From positions 1 to 28,662 of the IMG/VR virus record IMGVR_UViG_3300042460_000110: 28,662 nucleotides of DNA. One strand, 5' to 3'. Both the position numbers and the translations under genes were made by a program. The notes below the pieces were generated by a model. It was not told the origin of the DNA, searched no databases, and saw nothing but the letters and a program-made list of their open reading frames with translations. This document shows positions 1 to 5,508 of the stretch, in pieces (position 1 is the stretch's first letter; every line of letters begins with the position of its first letter). The DNA is from a virus.

Positions 1-800
1 GTAGGCATAACCGCTCTTGGCTATCAAGCGTTGCGTTTAAGTACGGGTAACAATAATACTGCCGTTGGTGGAGCCGCATTGAGTTCAAATACAACGGGCA
101 CTAACAACGCTGCTTTAGGGTTTCAAGCGTCATTAGGCAACACTACGGGCGGAAATAACACCGCAATGGGTTTGAACGCCTTACTCCTTAACTCAACAGG
201 AAGCAGCAACACGGCCATTGGATATACTGCCCTTAACAACAACACCGCCTCTAACAACGTAGCCGTAGGTTATGAAGCAGCATTAACCAACACGAGTGGT
301 ACTCAAATTACTGCAATCGGCTACCAAGCCTTGAAGTTAAGTACGGGCGTTGATAATACTGCTTTAGGTTCACAAGCATTGGCAGTTAACACAACGGGTG
401 CCAACAACAATGCCGTAGGTGTTTTTGCGTTGGTTAGTAACACTACGGGAGTAAGTAATAGTGCTATGGGTCGCAGCGCATTATTTTCAAACACCTCAGG
501 CAACAGTAATTGTGCCTTTGGCGGTAGCGCTTTAACTTCAAATACAACGAGTAATAACAACACCGCAGTTGGATTTTCGGCATTAAGCGCTAACACGGCT
601 GCAAACAACACAGCATTTGGCTTTGAAGCCGCGCAAACCAACACGAGTGGCACGAGTATTACCGCCATCGGTTACCAAGCGTTGAAGTTGAGCACGGCTT
701 CAAACAACGTAGCGATTGGCACCTCTGCATTAACCTCAAACACTACGGGAAGTTTTAACACCGCAGTTGGCGTTAATGCCTTGTCAGCCAACATAGCGGG
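1..800 (+). repeat. 17-residue (51-nt) fibre repeats in larger blocks
   Basis: Units of 51 nt encode NTTGxNNTAxGxxAL-like repeats. A distinctive unit encoding AIGYQALKLST (ALGYQALRLST in the first copy) recurs with its GG(C/T)TA(C/T)CAAGC stretch at 19, 319 and 670. Block lengths are therefore 300 and 351 nt, which differ by exactly one 51-nt unit. Confidence 0.7.
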
Positions 801-1017
801 CGCGAACAATACTGCGTTAGGTATCAACACAAGTAGCGGAAACTTTTCGGGTTCAGTAATTTTAGGCTCGGGCGCAGCAGCAACAGGAAACAACCAATTT
901 GTAGTTGGTACCGCAGCAACTAACGCAGGAGCAGTCGCAACGGAAGTAGTCGTATCAGATAGAACTTGGTCGGTAATTATCAACGGAACCGCATACAAAA
1001 TCTTATTAAAAGCATAA
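1..1017 (+). CDS. Tail fibre with YadA-head-like repeats (5' partial)
   Basis: The reading frame is open from base 1, so the ATG at 31 is internal and the gene begins before the window. The product is almost entirely tandem 17-residue units of the type NTTGxNNTAxGxxAL, rich in Asn, Thr, Gly and Ala. This resembles the left-handed beta-roll head repeats of trimeric YadA-like adhesins and of many Bacteroidetes phage fibres. The last ~55 residues leave the repeat and end in a short beta-rich cap (RTWSVIINGTAYKILLKA). I infer a trimeric receptor-binding or tail fibre. The next gene starts on its stop codon (TAATG), so they are probably co-translated. The repeat type is clear; the role as the receptor-binding fibre is inferred from family and phage context. 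Confidence 0.75.
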   Translation, partial: VGITALGYQALRLSTGNNNTAVGGAALSSNTTGTNNAALGFQASLGNTTGGNNTAMGLNALLLNSTGSSNTAIGYTALNNNTASNNVAVGYEAALTNTSGTQITAIGYQALKLSTGVDNTALGSQALAVNTTGANNNAVGVFALVSNTTGVSNSAMGRSALFSNTSGNSNCAFGGSALTSNTTSNNNTAVGFSALSANTAANNTAFGFEAAQTNTSGTSITAIGYQALKLSTASNNVAIGTSALTSNTTGSFNTAVGVNALSANIAGANNTALGINTSSGNFSGSVILGSGAAATGNNQFVVGTAATNAGAVATEVVVSDRTWSVIINGTAYKILLKA

Positions 1018-1340
1018 TGACAACTTACACTTGGGCAGTAACTGCCCTTTACACCGAAACCATCGGCACCGAATCTGACTACGTTGTAATCGCAAACTAC
1101 GAAGTGGTTGGCGTTGATGGCGAGTACACCGCAAGCCTTTCAAGCACCGCACAATTCTCTACCGAGTCAGTATCGGAGTTTATCCCTTACGCTGACCTTA
1201 CCAACGAAATCGTTATCGGTTGGGTTCAAGAGGAACTTGGCGTTGATGGCGTTGCCAATCTTGAGGCTTGCATTCAAGGACAAATTGATTCTCTTATCAC
1301 TCCCCCCGTTTCACCCGTCAATACCCCGTTGCCTTTCTAA
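1017..1340 (+). CDS. Small phage protein, beta-rich, after the fibre
   Basis: 107 residues. I place the start at the ATG overlapping the fibre stop (TAATG); the frame extends further upstream but only into the fibre gene. The product starts MTTYTWAVTALYT, has a GVDGEYTASL segment and an acidic, helix-like second half (IGWVQEELG). This resembles a widespread small phage family usually found near fibres and lysis genes, with no established function. No signal peptide, membrane segment or catalytic motif is visible. A fibre-associated or virion accessory role is a guess from position. The next gene overlaps its stop by one base. Confidence 0.7.
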   Translation: MTTYTWAVTALYTETIGTESDYVVIANYEVVGVDGEYTASLSSTAQFSTESVSEFIPYADLTNEIVIGWVQEELGVDGVANLEACIQGQIDSLITPPVSPVNTPLPF

Positions 1341-1486
1341 TGGAGCATTCAGTAGCACTACAAGTCACGACCGAAGCCTTGAACATCGCCATCGCAAAGG
1401 GCTGCTTCAACTTGGTTGAGGTGACCAACATCGTGAAGGCATTAGAGGAACTCCACAAACTGCCAACGATTGAGTTTGGTGAGTGA
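1340..1486 (+). CDS. Small hypothetical helical protein, 48 aa
   Basis: The start ATG overlaps the previous stop (TAATG) and its own stop overlaps the next ATG (TGATG), which supports a real gene despite its size. The sequence looks like two amphipathic helices (TTEALNIAIAKGCFNLVEVTNIVKALEELHKL). Similar small proteins occur beside holin genes in Bacteroidetes phages. No function is known to me; position alone ties it to the lysis cassette. Confidence 0.6.
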   Translation: MEHSVALQVTTEALNIAIAKGCFNLVEVTNIVKALEELHKLPTIEFGE

Positions 1487-1656
1487 TGACAAAAGAATCT
1501 GCCGATAGCGTTATCACGTCTTGGTCTTTAACGGGAGCAGGACTTCTCGTAAGCTACGCCCACCAAATGTTGGGTTTAGCCGTACTTGTAACCTCACTTG
1601 CGTACACTCTTTGGAAGTGGCGAAGGGACTACAAGCGGGACAAAGGTGCTAATTGA
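1486..1656 (+). CDS. Holin-like membrane protein, 56 aa
   Basis: The start overlaps the previous stop. Residues ~13-45 are a long hydrophobic stretch (LTGAGLLVSYAHQMLGLAVLVTSLAYTLWKW), followed by a strongly basic tail (RRDYKRDK). Size, hydrophobic core and charged C-terminus fit a small phage holin or antiholin in the inner membrane. It overlaps a second membrane protein by 11 nt and lies just before the M15 endolysin, which supports a lysis role. Whether this or the next gene is the pore former cannot be told from sequence. Confidence 0.6.
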   Translation: MTKESADSVITSWSLTGAGLLVSYAHQMLGLAVLVTSLAYTLWKWRRDYKRDKGAN

Positions 1657-1846
1657 GCGAATCTTCGGCAATCCGAAGACTACTCTACTTGGGCTGATTA
1701 TTATCGGCCTTTGTTTTGTGCTTGTGTTTTACGAGAAGGCCACGCTCACGGAGGTGAGTGCGTTTATGATGGGTGCATTTGCCCTTATGTTTTTGAAAGA
1801 CCCTAAAGATGGCGAAGACGCAGGCGGTAAGCCAACGAATAAGTAA
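1646..1846 (+). CDS. Second holin-like membrane protein, 66 aa
   Basis: I choose the GTG at 1646 because it gives MLIERIFGNPKTT followed by two hydrophobic helices (about residues 13-31 and 38-53) and a charged tail. A TTG at 1598 would add 16 residues of no obvious character inside the previous gene. Two membrane spans, small size and the position between another membrane protein and the endolysin fit a holin/antiholin pair. The start codon is the least certain part. Confidence 0.6.
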   Translation: MLIERIFGNPKTTLLGLIIIGLCFVLVFYEKATLTEVSAFMMGAFALMFLKDPKDGEDAGGKPTNK

Positions 1847-1937
1847 GAGCAAGAAGCGAGGCAAGCACTCCAAGAGTGCATCTGCTAATAAGGCGAGTAA
1901 GAACTACTCCAAGCCCTACAAGTCACAAGGGCGATGA
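1809..1937 (+). CDS. Small, very basic protein, 42 aa
   Basis: The ATG lies within the end of the previous gene in another frame, and the stop overlaps the endolysin ATG (ATGA). The peptide is rich in Lys, Ser, Arg and Asn (RISKSKKRGKHSKS), with almost no acidic or hydrophobic residues. Such a composition could bind nucleic acid or membrane phospholipid, but no family is certain. The tight overlaps on both sides are the main evidence that it is translated. Confidence 0.5.
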   Translation: MAKTQAVSQRISKSKKRGKHSKSASANKASKNYSKPYKSQGR

Positions 1938-2359
1938 CCAAGAACTTTACTCTCGCAGAATTGACTGCTACAAAAACAGGGCTTCCTAACGCTTTACCCA
2001 AGCACTTGGAACCCAACCTCCGTGCGCTTGCAGAAAAGGTCTTACAACCCACGAGAGATGCATTAGGTGCGGTGAAAGTAACGAGTGCATACCGCAGCCC
2101 TGCGGTGAATAGCAAAGTAGGGGGGGCAAAGACCTCGCAGCATACGCAAGGGCAAGCGGCTGACTTAAAGTTTGATGGTGGCAATGATGTGTTGTTCCAT
2201 TGGGTAAAGGACAATTTAGACTTTGACCAACTCATTTGGGAATTTGGCTCTGATACTGCGCCATCGTGGGTTCACGTTAGTTATTCTAATACCAAGAACC
2301 GAAAACAAATCCTAAAAGCAGTAAAGCACAATGGCAAAACTAAATACCTCCTCTTTTGA
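1934..2359 (+). CDS. Endolysin, M15-type peptidase (Peptidase_M15_3-like)
   Basis: 141 residues. The zinc-binding M15 pattern is complete: SAYRS at 51-55, then S68-Q-H70-TQGQAA-D77, and a later W112-V-H114. H70, D77 and H114 are the predicted zinc ligands. Enzymes of this type hydrolyse peptide cross-bridges in peptidoglycan (L,D- or D,D-endopeptidase/carboxypeptidase). It has no signal peptide, so it would need the upstream holin to reach the wall. Length fits compact single-domain phage endolysins. It overlaps the preceding basic ORF by four bases and the next lipoprotein gene by four. Confidence 0.88.
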   Translation: MTKNFTLAELTATKTGLPNALPKHLEPNLRALAEKVLQPTRDALGAVKVTSAYRSPAVNSKVGGAKTSQHTQGQAADLKFDGGNDVLFHWVKDNLDFDQLIWEFGSDTAPSWVHVSYSNTKNRKQILKAVKHNGKTKYLLF

Positions 2360-2444
2360 TGAATGGCTTGACTCCCTTGAAACTAAACCCCAACCGACTT
2401 GCAATGTGGACAATCCTGCTGACTGCGACTCTTGCGGTAGTTAG
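2331..2444 (+). CDS. Overlapping 37-aa Cys-containing ORF, possible gene
   Basis: This frame starts with ATG after an A-rich stretch inside the end of the endolysin and runs through the start of the spanin-like gene. It encodes MAKLNTSSFDEWLDSLETK followed by a Cys cluster (three Cys, ending CDSCGS). The N-terminal part looks like an amphipathic acidic helix. It would be embedded in two other genes, as Rz1-like genes often are, but it has no lipobox. It could be fortuitous. Confidence 0.35.
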   Translation: MAKLNTSSFDEWLDSLETKPQPTCNVDNPADCDSCGS

Positions 2445-2778
2445 CAGTTGCGCTACTGTGAAACCCGTCCTTCAGAGTGTAGTTGTTCGGGACACGGTAA
2501 TTGTCACGCAGACAAAGTACCTGACCGACACATTGGAACTCTACAAGGACACGACAATCTACCAAGACAAGGTAAGGCTTCAGCTTCAGTACATAGACCG
2601 AAAGGTGTACGTTGAGGCAACTTGCTTGCCCGATACCATCCGAGTAACTCAGACCAAGATTCTAACGAAGGAGAAGAAGCAGAGGGGATGGACTTTTGAA
2701 GGGGCAGCAGTTACGCTTGGGCTTATCCTTGTCGCTGCGTACTTCATCAGGAAGTGGATAGACAAGCTCGTAGAGTAG
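2356..2778 (+). CDS. Spanin-like lipoprotein with C-terminal membrane anchor
   Basis: 140 residues. An N-terminal signal with positive charges ends in a lipobox-like VSSC (Cys at about residue 32), predicting lipidation and outer-membrane anchoring. The middle is rich in beta-prone Thr/Val segments (RDTVIVTQTKYLTDTLELYKD). The C-terminus has one membrane span (about residues 117-131) followed by RKWIDK. An N-terminal lipoprotein plus a C-terminal membrane helix is the layout of a unimolecular spanin (T1 gp11 type), which fuses inner and outer membranes at the end of lysis. It directly follows the endolysin. The membrane layout is visible; the spanin role is inferred. Confidence 0.6.
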   Translation: MMNGLTPLKLNPNRLAMWTILLTATLAVVSSCATVKPVLQSVVVRDTVIVTQTKYLTDTLELYKDTTIYQDKVRLQLQYIDRKVYVEATCLPDTIRVTQTKILTKEKKQRGWTFEGAAVTLGLILVAAYFIRKWIDKLVE

Positions 2779-3021
2779 GTTTATTTGGCTTCTGTTGCGT
2801 TTAAATGCAAAAGATAGGGGATTGCCTACCTTGAGGTATTTGGATGCGTTAGAACGCAAATTCCTTGTTTAGTTGATTTAAGTTGTTAGTTAAGTTATAA
2901 GTTGACTAATTACTAACTTAAGTTAACTTAAGAGTTGATTAAGTTAAGTAACTAATCAAGTTAACTTGTAAAAAAAACAAAATAAAATTGACATACGCAA
3001 ATTTTGTTAATAAATAATTCT
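2779..3021. promoter_or_regulatory. AT-rich palindromic control region (possible origin/operators)
   Basis: No gene is supported here. The region separates the lysis and replication modules. It contains several inverted repeats: TACCT/AGGTA at 2827-2838, TGCGTT/AACGCA at 2845-2858, a 16-bp perfect palindrome CTTAAGTTAACTTAAG at 2917-2932, TTGATTA/TAATCAA at 2935-2959, and a 12-bp perfect palindrome CAAGTTAACTTG at 2957-2968. The two long palindromes share the core AAGTTAACTT, with centres 38 bp apart. TTAAGTT-type words recur throughout. An operator cluster, an origin or both would fit. Confidence 0.5.
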
Positions 3022-3141
3022 ATGAACGACCACATCTACATTTATTGGGATGATGTACCTTTGGCTAATGACACCAAAGTACTACATCGGCAAGACGTTG
3101 AAGATAGAGGCGAAGGATGTGGTAATGGACTTCCAACCTGA
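3022..3141 (+). CDS. Possible 39-aa leader ORF
   Basis: This is the first ATG after the palindromic region, preceded by an A/T-rich stretch. It encodes MNDHIYIYWDDVPLANDTK and continues to a stop at 3141, overlapping the start of the next gene in another frame. It may be a short real gene, a leader peptide coupling translation into the DUF3310-like gene, or chance. No family recognised. Confidence 0.3.
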   Translation: MNDHIYIYWDDVPLANDTKVLHRQDVEDRGEGCGNGLPT

Positions 3142-3328
3142 TAATTACAATCTTGGAACTGCCCTTACCTACCTAATGAGAGCAGGTAAGAAACCTCACA
3201 ACCCTATCTGCGATGACATCCGCAAGGCCATCGCTCACCTACAATTTGAATTAGAACGCCAAGATGAGCAACGAGCAGCAAGCGAAGGAAGCCAAACAAC
3301 AACAGGAAAGTATGCAGTACTATACTAA
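3050..3328 (+). CDS. DUF3310-like protein
   Basis: The body reads KYYIGKTLKIEAKDVVMDF, then NLGTALTYLMRAGKK and DDIRKAIAHLQFELER. This matches the pattern of the DUF3310 family (Ile/Glu-Val-Asp segment, Asn-x-Gly-x-Ala-x-x-Tyr-x-x-Arg-Ala-Gly-Lys, then a helix of the DLKKAIWYL type), common in phage replication regions and of unknown biochemical role. The frame is closed at 3025, so the start must be ATG 3050, 3053 or 3068; the last gives MTPKYYIGK and is equally plausible. It is the first recognisable gene of the early module. Confidence 0.7.
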   Translation: MMYLWLMTPKYYIGKTLKIEAKDVVMDFQPDNYNLGTALTYLMRAGKKPHNPICDDIRKAIAHLQFELERQDEQRAASEGSQTTTGKYAVLY

Positions 3329-3512
3329 CCCTGCCAAACGCAGGAAGATAGACTTCATCCTTGAGGAGTGCGCTACGCTGATGTCTAACTGCGAAGCCTC
3401 ATACAACGCTCGCCAACAGGCGAAGTACAAAGAACAAGAGCTACTCGGTGAGATTGCCAAGATAGACCTGCACTTCGCCATCCAATGCGGCTATCTGATA
3501 CCCGACAATTGA
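3264..3512 (+). CDS. Hypothetical protein, helical, 82 aa
   Basis: It overlaps the end of the DUF3310-like gene by 65 nt and the RusA-like gene by 28 nt, always in a different frame. The N-terminus is Gln/Lys/Glu-rich (EQQAKEAKQQQ); the rest looks helical with two Cys (EECATLMSNCEASYNARQQAKYKEQELLGEIAK). No family recognised. Placement between DUF3310-like and RusA-like genes suggests a replication or recombination accessory. Confidence 0.6.
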   Translation: MSNEQQAKEAKQQQESMQYYTNPAKRRKIDFILEECATLMSNCEASYNARQQAKYKEQELLGEIAKIDLHFAIQCGYLIPDN

Positions 3513-3865
3513 CATACAAGATTGTCGTGGGTAAGGTTCCAAGCCTTAACGCCTTCTATGCATCCAAGCATTGGACTGCCCGTGTGAAGGCAAAGGAGTT
3601 GGTATCAAAGGAGGTAATGTCGCAGCTTGAGAAATATGACCTGCAAGAGATAAAGGATGTCCACATCCATTGCAAGGTCAACTACCGATACGATATTGAC
3701 AATGCAATAATGGCGGTGAAGTTTGCCCTTGATACATTCAAAACTTGGGGTGGTGTAAAGGATGATAGCCGCAAGTATGTGCATTCCTTAAAGTTGGTAC
3801 ACGACCAAAGTATTGGGAAAGACACGGCAGAAATAACCTTCACGGGTTTGTTGGTATCAGAATAA
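3485..3865 (+). CDS. RusA-like Holliday-junction resolvase
   Basis: 126 residues, the normal RusA size. The conserved acidic residues are present: YDIDN (D70, D72), ALD (D83) and GGVKDDS (D93, D94). In RusA these coordinate metal for symmetrical cleavage of four-way DNA junctions. The N-terminal VVGKVPSLNAFYASKHW segment fits the family's P-x-x-N-x-x-Y start. Probable role: resolving recombination or replication intermediates before packaging. It ends 20 nt before a TATATTTG promoter box. Confidence 0.8.
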   Translation: MRLSDTRQLTYKIVVGKVPSLNAFYASKHWTARVKAKELVSKEVMSQLEKYDLQEIKDVHIHCKVNYRYDIDNAIMAVKFALDTFKTWGGVKDDSRKYVHSLKLVHDQSIGKDTAEITFTGLLVSE

Positions 3866-3877
3866 GTTGTATATTTG
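3847..3877 (+). promoter_or_regulatory. Bacteroidetes-type promoter TTTG-N19-TATATTTG
   Basis: TTTG at 3847-3850 and TATATTTG at 3870-3877 are separated by 19 nt, matching the Bacteroidetes sigma-ABfr consensus (TTTG near -33, TAnnTTTG near -7). Transcription would start around 3884, giving a leader of only ~16 nt before the ATG at 3900. It would drive the coiled-coil and ssDNA-binding-like genes up to the terminator at 4511. Confidence 0.75.
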
Positions 3878-3884
3878 CATAACT

Positions 3885-3897
3885 TAAAACCAATCAG
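3885..3897 (+). promoter_or_regulatory. TAAAACCAATCAG leader motif (best copy)
   Basis: It lies between the promoter and ATG 3900. Related copies precede or lie near other early starts at 4038 (TAAAACCAATC), 4559 (TGAACCAATTAG), 8144 (TAATACCAATCAG), 8575 (TAAAACCAATCAA) and 9690 (TAAAACCAATC). The exact reverse complement of this copy is at 4478-4490. It may be a translation enhancer or an RNA-pairing site. Confidence 0.55.
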
Positions 3898-3899
3898 TT

Positions 3900-4040
3900 A
3901 TGACTTTATCTTTTTCTTCAGACGTATACACCGAGATGGTGCAAGTGCAACAAGCACAAATCCAAGCACTACAAAACAAGGTACAAGAGCTTGAAGCTCG
4001 TATTGAGGTTTTGGAGCAGCAATCAATTCTATTTATCTAA
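3900..4040 (+). CDS. Small coiled-coil protein, 46 aa
   Basis: It is the first gene after a strong promoter and the leader motif. The product is MTLSFSSDVYTEMVQVQQAQ followed by a heptad-like helix (IQALQNKVQELEARIEVLEQQ), a clear short coiled coil. No catalytic residues. It is separated from the ssDNA-binding-like gene by a second copy of the leader motif and is probably on the same bicistronic transcript. Function unknown; an oligomerisation or partner-binding peptide is plausible. Confidence 0.65.
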   Translation: MTLSFSSDVYTEMVQVQQAQIQALQNKVQELEARIEVLEQQSILFI

Positions 4041-4052
4041 AACCAATCTATT

Positions 4053-4481
4053 ATGTCAAAAATTATTTCAATCACCCCGACAGGCCAATGGCAAGATTTA
4101 TTCAAGCTTGAGGTTCGCTTTGACAATGGAGACTTCGGTACTGCCTTTGCCAAATCACAGACCCCACCCTATGCCGTAGGCGAAGACGTGGAGTACACCA
4201 AGAATGAAAAGGGTACGGTGAAAATCCAACGAGCTAATGCTTTTGGCGGTGGAGGCTATAACCAATCAGCTCCATCTGCGCCTAAAAATAACGATGAGCG
4301 CTCACTTTCAATCATCCGACAGGTTGCTTTAAAGGCTGCGGTTGAGTACGCTTGTGCTGCGCAACACGATGTCAACACCATCCTTGCCAACGCAGAGACC
4401 TTTAACGCTTGGATGACAGGTGCAAGTTCAGCTCCTGCATCACACACCGAGCATTTCGCAAATCGCAACGACCCTTTCTGA
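4053..4481 (+). CDS. ssDNA-binding-like protein (OB-fold type, SSB-like tail)
   Basis: 142 residues. The N-terminal ~60 look like an OB-type beta fold (ISITPTGQW, LFKLEVRFDNGDFGTAFAKS, VGEDVEYTKNEKGTVKIQRAN). A Gly/Ser/Pro linker (FGGGGYNQSAPSAPK) is followed by a helical segment (SIIRQVALKAAVEYACAAQHD). The extreme C-terminus is NDPF, like the acidic-Pro-Phe tip by which SSB recruits replication proteins. Similar proteins are frequent in Bacteroidetes phages and often annotated only as hypothetical. Flanked by an inverted pair of the leader motif and followed by a terminator. The ssDNA-binding role is inferred. Confidence 0.6.
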   Translation: MSKIISITPTGQWQDLFKLEVRFDNGDFGTAFAKSQTPPYAVGEDVEYTKNEKGTVKIQRANAFGGGGYNQSAPSAPKNNDERSLSIIRQVALKAAVEYACAAQHDVNTILANAETFNAWMTGASSAPASHTEHFANRNDPF

Positions 4482-4534
4482 TTGGTTTTATATTAGGCCG
4501 TTGCGTGAAGCCCCTCTACGGAGGGGTTTTTTTT
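4478..4534 (+). ncRNA. Candidate 3'-end-derived small RNA or RNA switch
   Basis: CTGATTGGTTTTA at 4478-4490 is the exact 13-nt reverse complement of the leader motif at 3885-3897 and near-complementary to the other copies. It is followed, ~20 nt later, by a strong intrinsic terminator with an eight-T run. A seed-like single-stranded stretch plus terminator is the layout of a 3'UTR-derived sRNA. Alternatively it pairs within the same mRNA, closing the transcript into a loop. No promoter dedicated to it is visible. Confidence 0.35.
4511..4534 (+). terminator. Intrinsic terminator after the ssDNA-binding-like gene
   Basis: CCCCTC-TACG-GAGGGG forms a perfect 6-bp GC-rich stem with a tetraloop, followed by eight T. 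It ends the 3900-4481 transcript and is followed 16 nt later by the next promoter box. Confidence 0.85.
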
Positions 4535-4550
4535 ATCTCAATTATTTTTC

Positions 4551-4558
4551 TATATTTG
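4551..4558 (+). promoter_or_regulatory. TATATTTG promoter -7 box
   Basis: A perfect TAnnTTTG box lies directly after the terminator and 17 nt before ATG 4576. The -33 position 19 nt upstream is TTTT rather than TTTG. A degenerate leader motif AACCAATTAG follows at once. It would drive the ATPase gene and the downstream early operon. Confidence 0.65.
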
Positions 4559-4575
4559 TGAACCAATTAGAAACA

Positions 4576-5508
4576 ATGATACATCCTGACTTACTGAGCA
4601 ACGAATCTTCGCTGCCATACCTGCAACGAGCCCTTAAGGGCAAATACTACGACACGGGTAAGCTCGGTGTTTATGAAGTAGACCAATACCTGCGCCTAAA
4701 AGAAGGTGAGTTTGTAGTCGTAGTTGGCCACGCCAACGTAGGCAAGACCCACACGCTTCTATACCTTATGCTCTTGCAGTCGTATAACTTCGGCAAGAAG
4801 TGGCTGATATACTCCGCAGAGAACGAAGTCCCAAGCCTTAAGCGTAAGCTCATTGAGTTCTTAGTATGCAAACCCATACAGGGAATTGATGAGGGAATGA
4901 TGTTCCGCAAGTTGGACTTCATCAACGAGTACTTCCAATTCATAGACGGCAACAGGCTATTCACCGCATTTGAACTTCTTGAGATAATGAACTCAATCAA
5001 GAACGAGTGGAACTACACAGGTGCATTGATAGACCCATACAACTCCCTATCAACAGACCAAAAGAAATTAGGCAAGACAGGGATGCACGAATACCACTAT
5101 GAGGTAGCCTCCGCGCTTCGGGTATTTGCCCATCAGAACAACGTCACCACAATAGTCAATGCTCACCCTGTAACCGAAGCAATGCGTAAAGTATTTTACA
5201 AAGGCCACAAGTACGAGGGTATGGCGATGCCCCCAAATACTGCGGATATTGAAGGGGGTTCCAAGTGGGGCAACCGCAGCGACTGTGTAGTTGTGATACA
5301 TAGGCAGGCTTCCCACGAGACTGATTGGATATACACTCAAATCCACGTTAGGAAGGTCAAGGAGATGGAATCGGGTGGGCGCATCACGCCCCTTGAAACT
5401 CCGCTTGTTTTGCAGAGCGTGTTGGGGAATGTTGGGTTCGTGATAAACGGGCGTAACTTGCTGCCAATTAAAACGGATGAAACCCCTGCGAGCGATGTAC
5501 CCTTCTGA
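4576..5508 (+). CDS. RecA/DnaB-fold replication ATPase (helicase-like)
   Basis: The ATG at 4576 lies just after the promoter and leader; the frame extends further upstream only across the terminator, so the longer form is rejected. 310 residues. Walker A is GHANVGKT (51-58), Walker B is ALIDP (150-154, D153), then NAHPVT (195-200), a DnaB-like sensor segment GGSKWGNRSDCVVVIHR (227-243) and HVRKVKEMESG. This is a DnaB C-terminal/RepA-type hexameric ATPase core without the DnaB N-terminal primase-binding domain. It ends SDVPF, again like an SSB tip. Likely role: replicative DNA unwinding or loading, with the neighbouring ssDNA-binding-like protein. Confidence 0.8.
   Translation: MIHPDLLSNESSLPYLQRALKGKYYDTGKLGVYEVDQYLRLKEGEFVVVVGHANVGKTHTLLYLMLLQSYNFGKKWLIYSAENEVPSLKRKLIEFLVCKPIQGIDEGMMFRKLDFINEYFQFIDGNRLFTAFELLEIMNSIKNEWNYTGALIDPYNSLSTDQKKLGKTGMHEYHYEVASALRVFAHQNNVTTIVNAHPVTEAMRKVFYKGHKYEGMAMPPNTADIEGGSKWGNRSDCVVVIHRQASHETDWIYTQIHVRKVKEMESGGRITPLETPLVLQSVLGNVGFVINGRNLLPIKTDETPASDVPF

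Noticed and set aside
1-800. CRISPR array from regularly spaced repeats
   Set aside because: The repeats are in-frame 51-nt protein-coding units with diverging sequence and no fixed spacers.
321-998. Long minus-strand open frames opposite the fibre repeats
   Set aside because: They are mirror frames of a repetitive, Ala/Asn-rich gene; the translations are repetitive Val/Leu/Pro strings with no start context, and every other gene is on the + strand.
1108-1419. 103-aa open frame within the 107-aa gene
   Set aside because: It has a Leu/Ser-rich, low-information translation and shadows two better frames with coupled start/stop junctions.
4260-4268. AACCAATCA within the ssDNA-binding-like gene as another leader motif
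   Set aside because: It is inside coding sequence, encodes a Gln-Ser linker and has no start codon nearby.
4420-4575. Longer N-terminus for the ATPase gene
   Set aside because: The extension would read through the ssDNA-binding-like gene end, a strong terminator and the promoter, so the start at 4576 is preferred.
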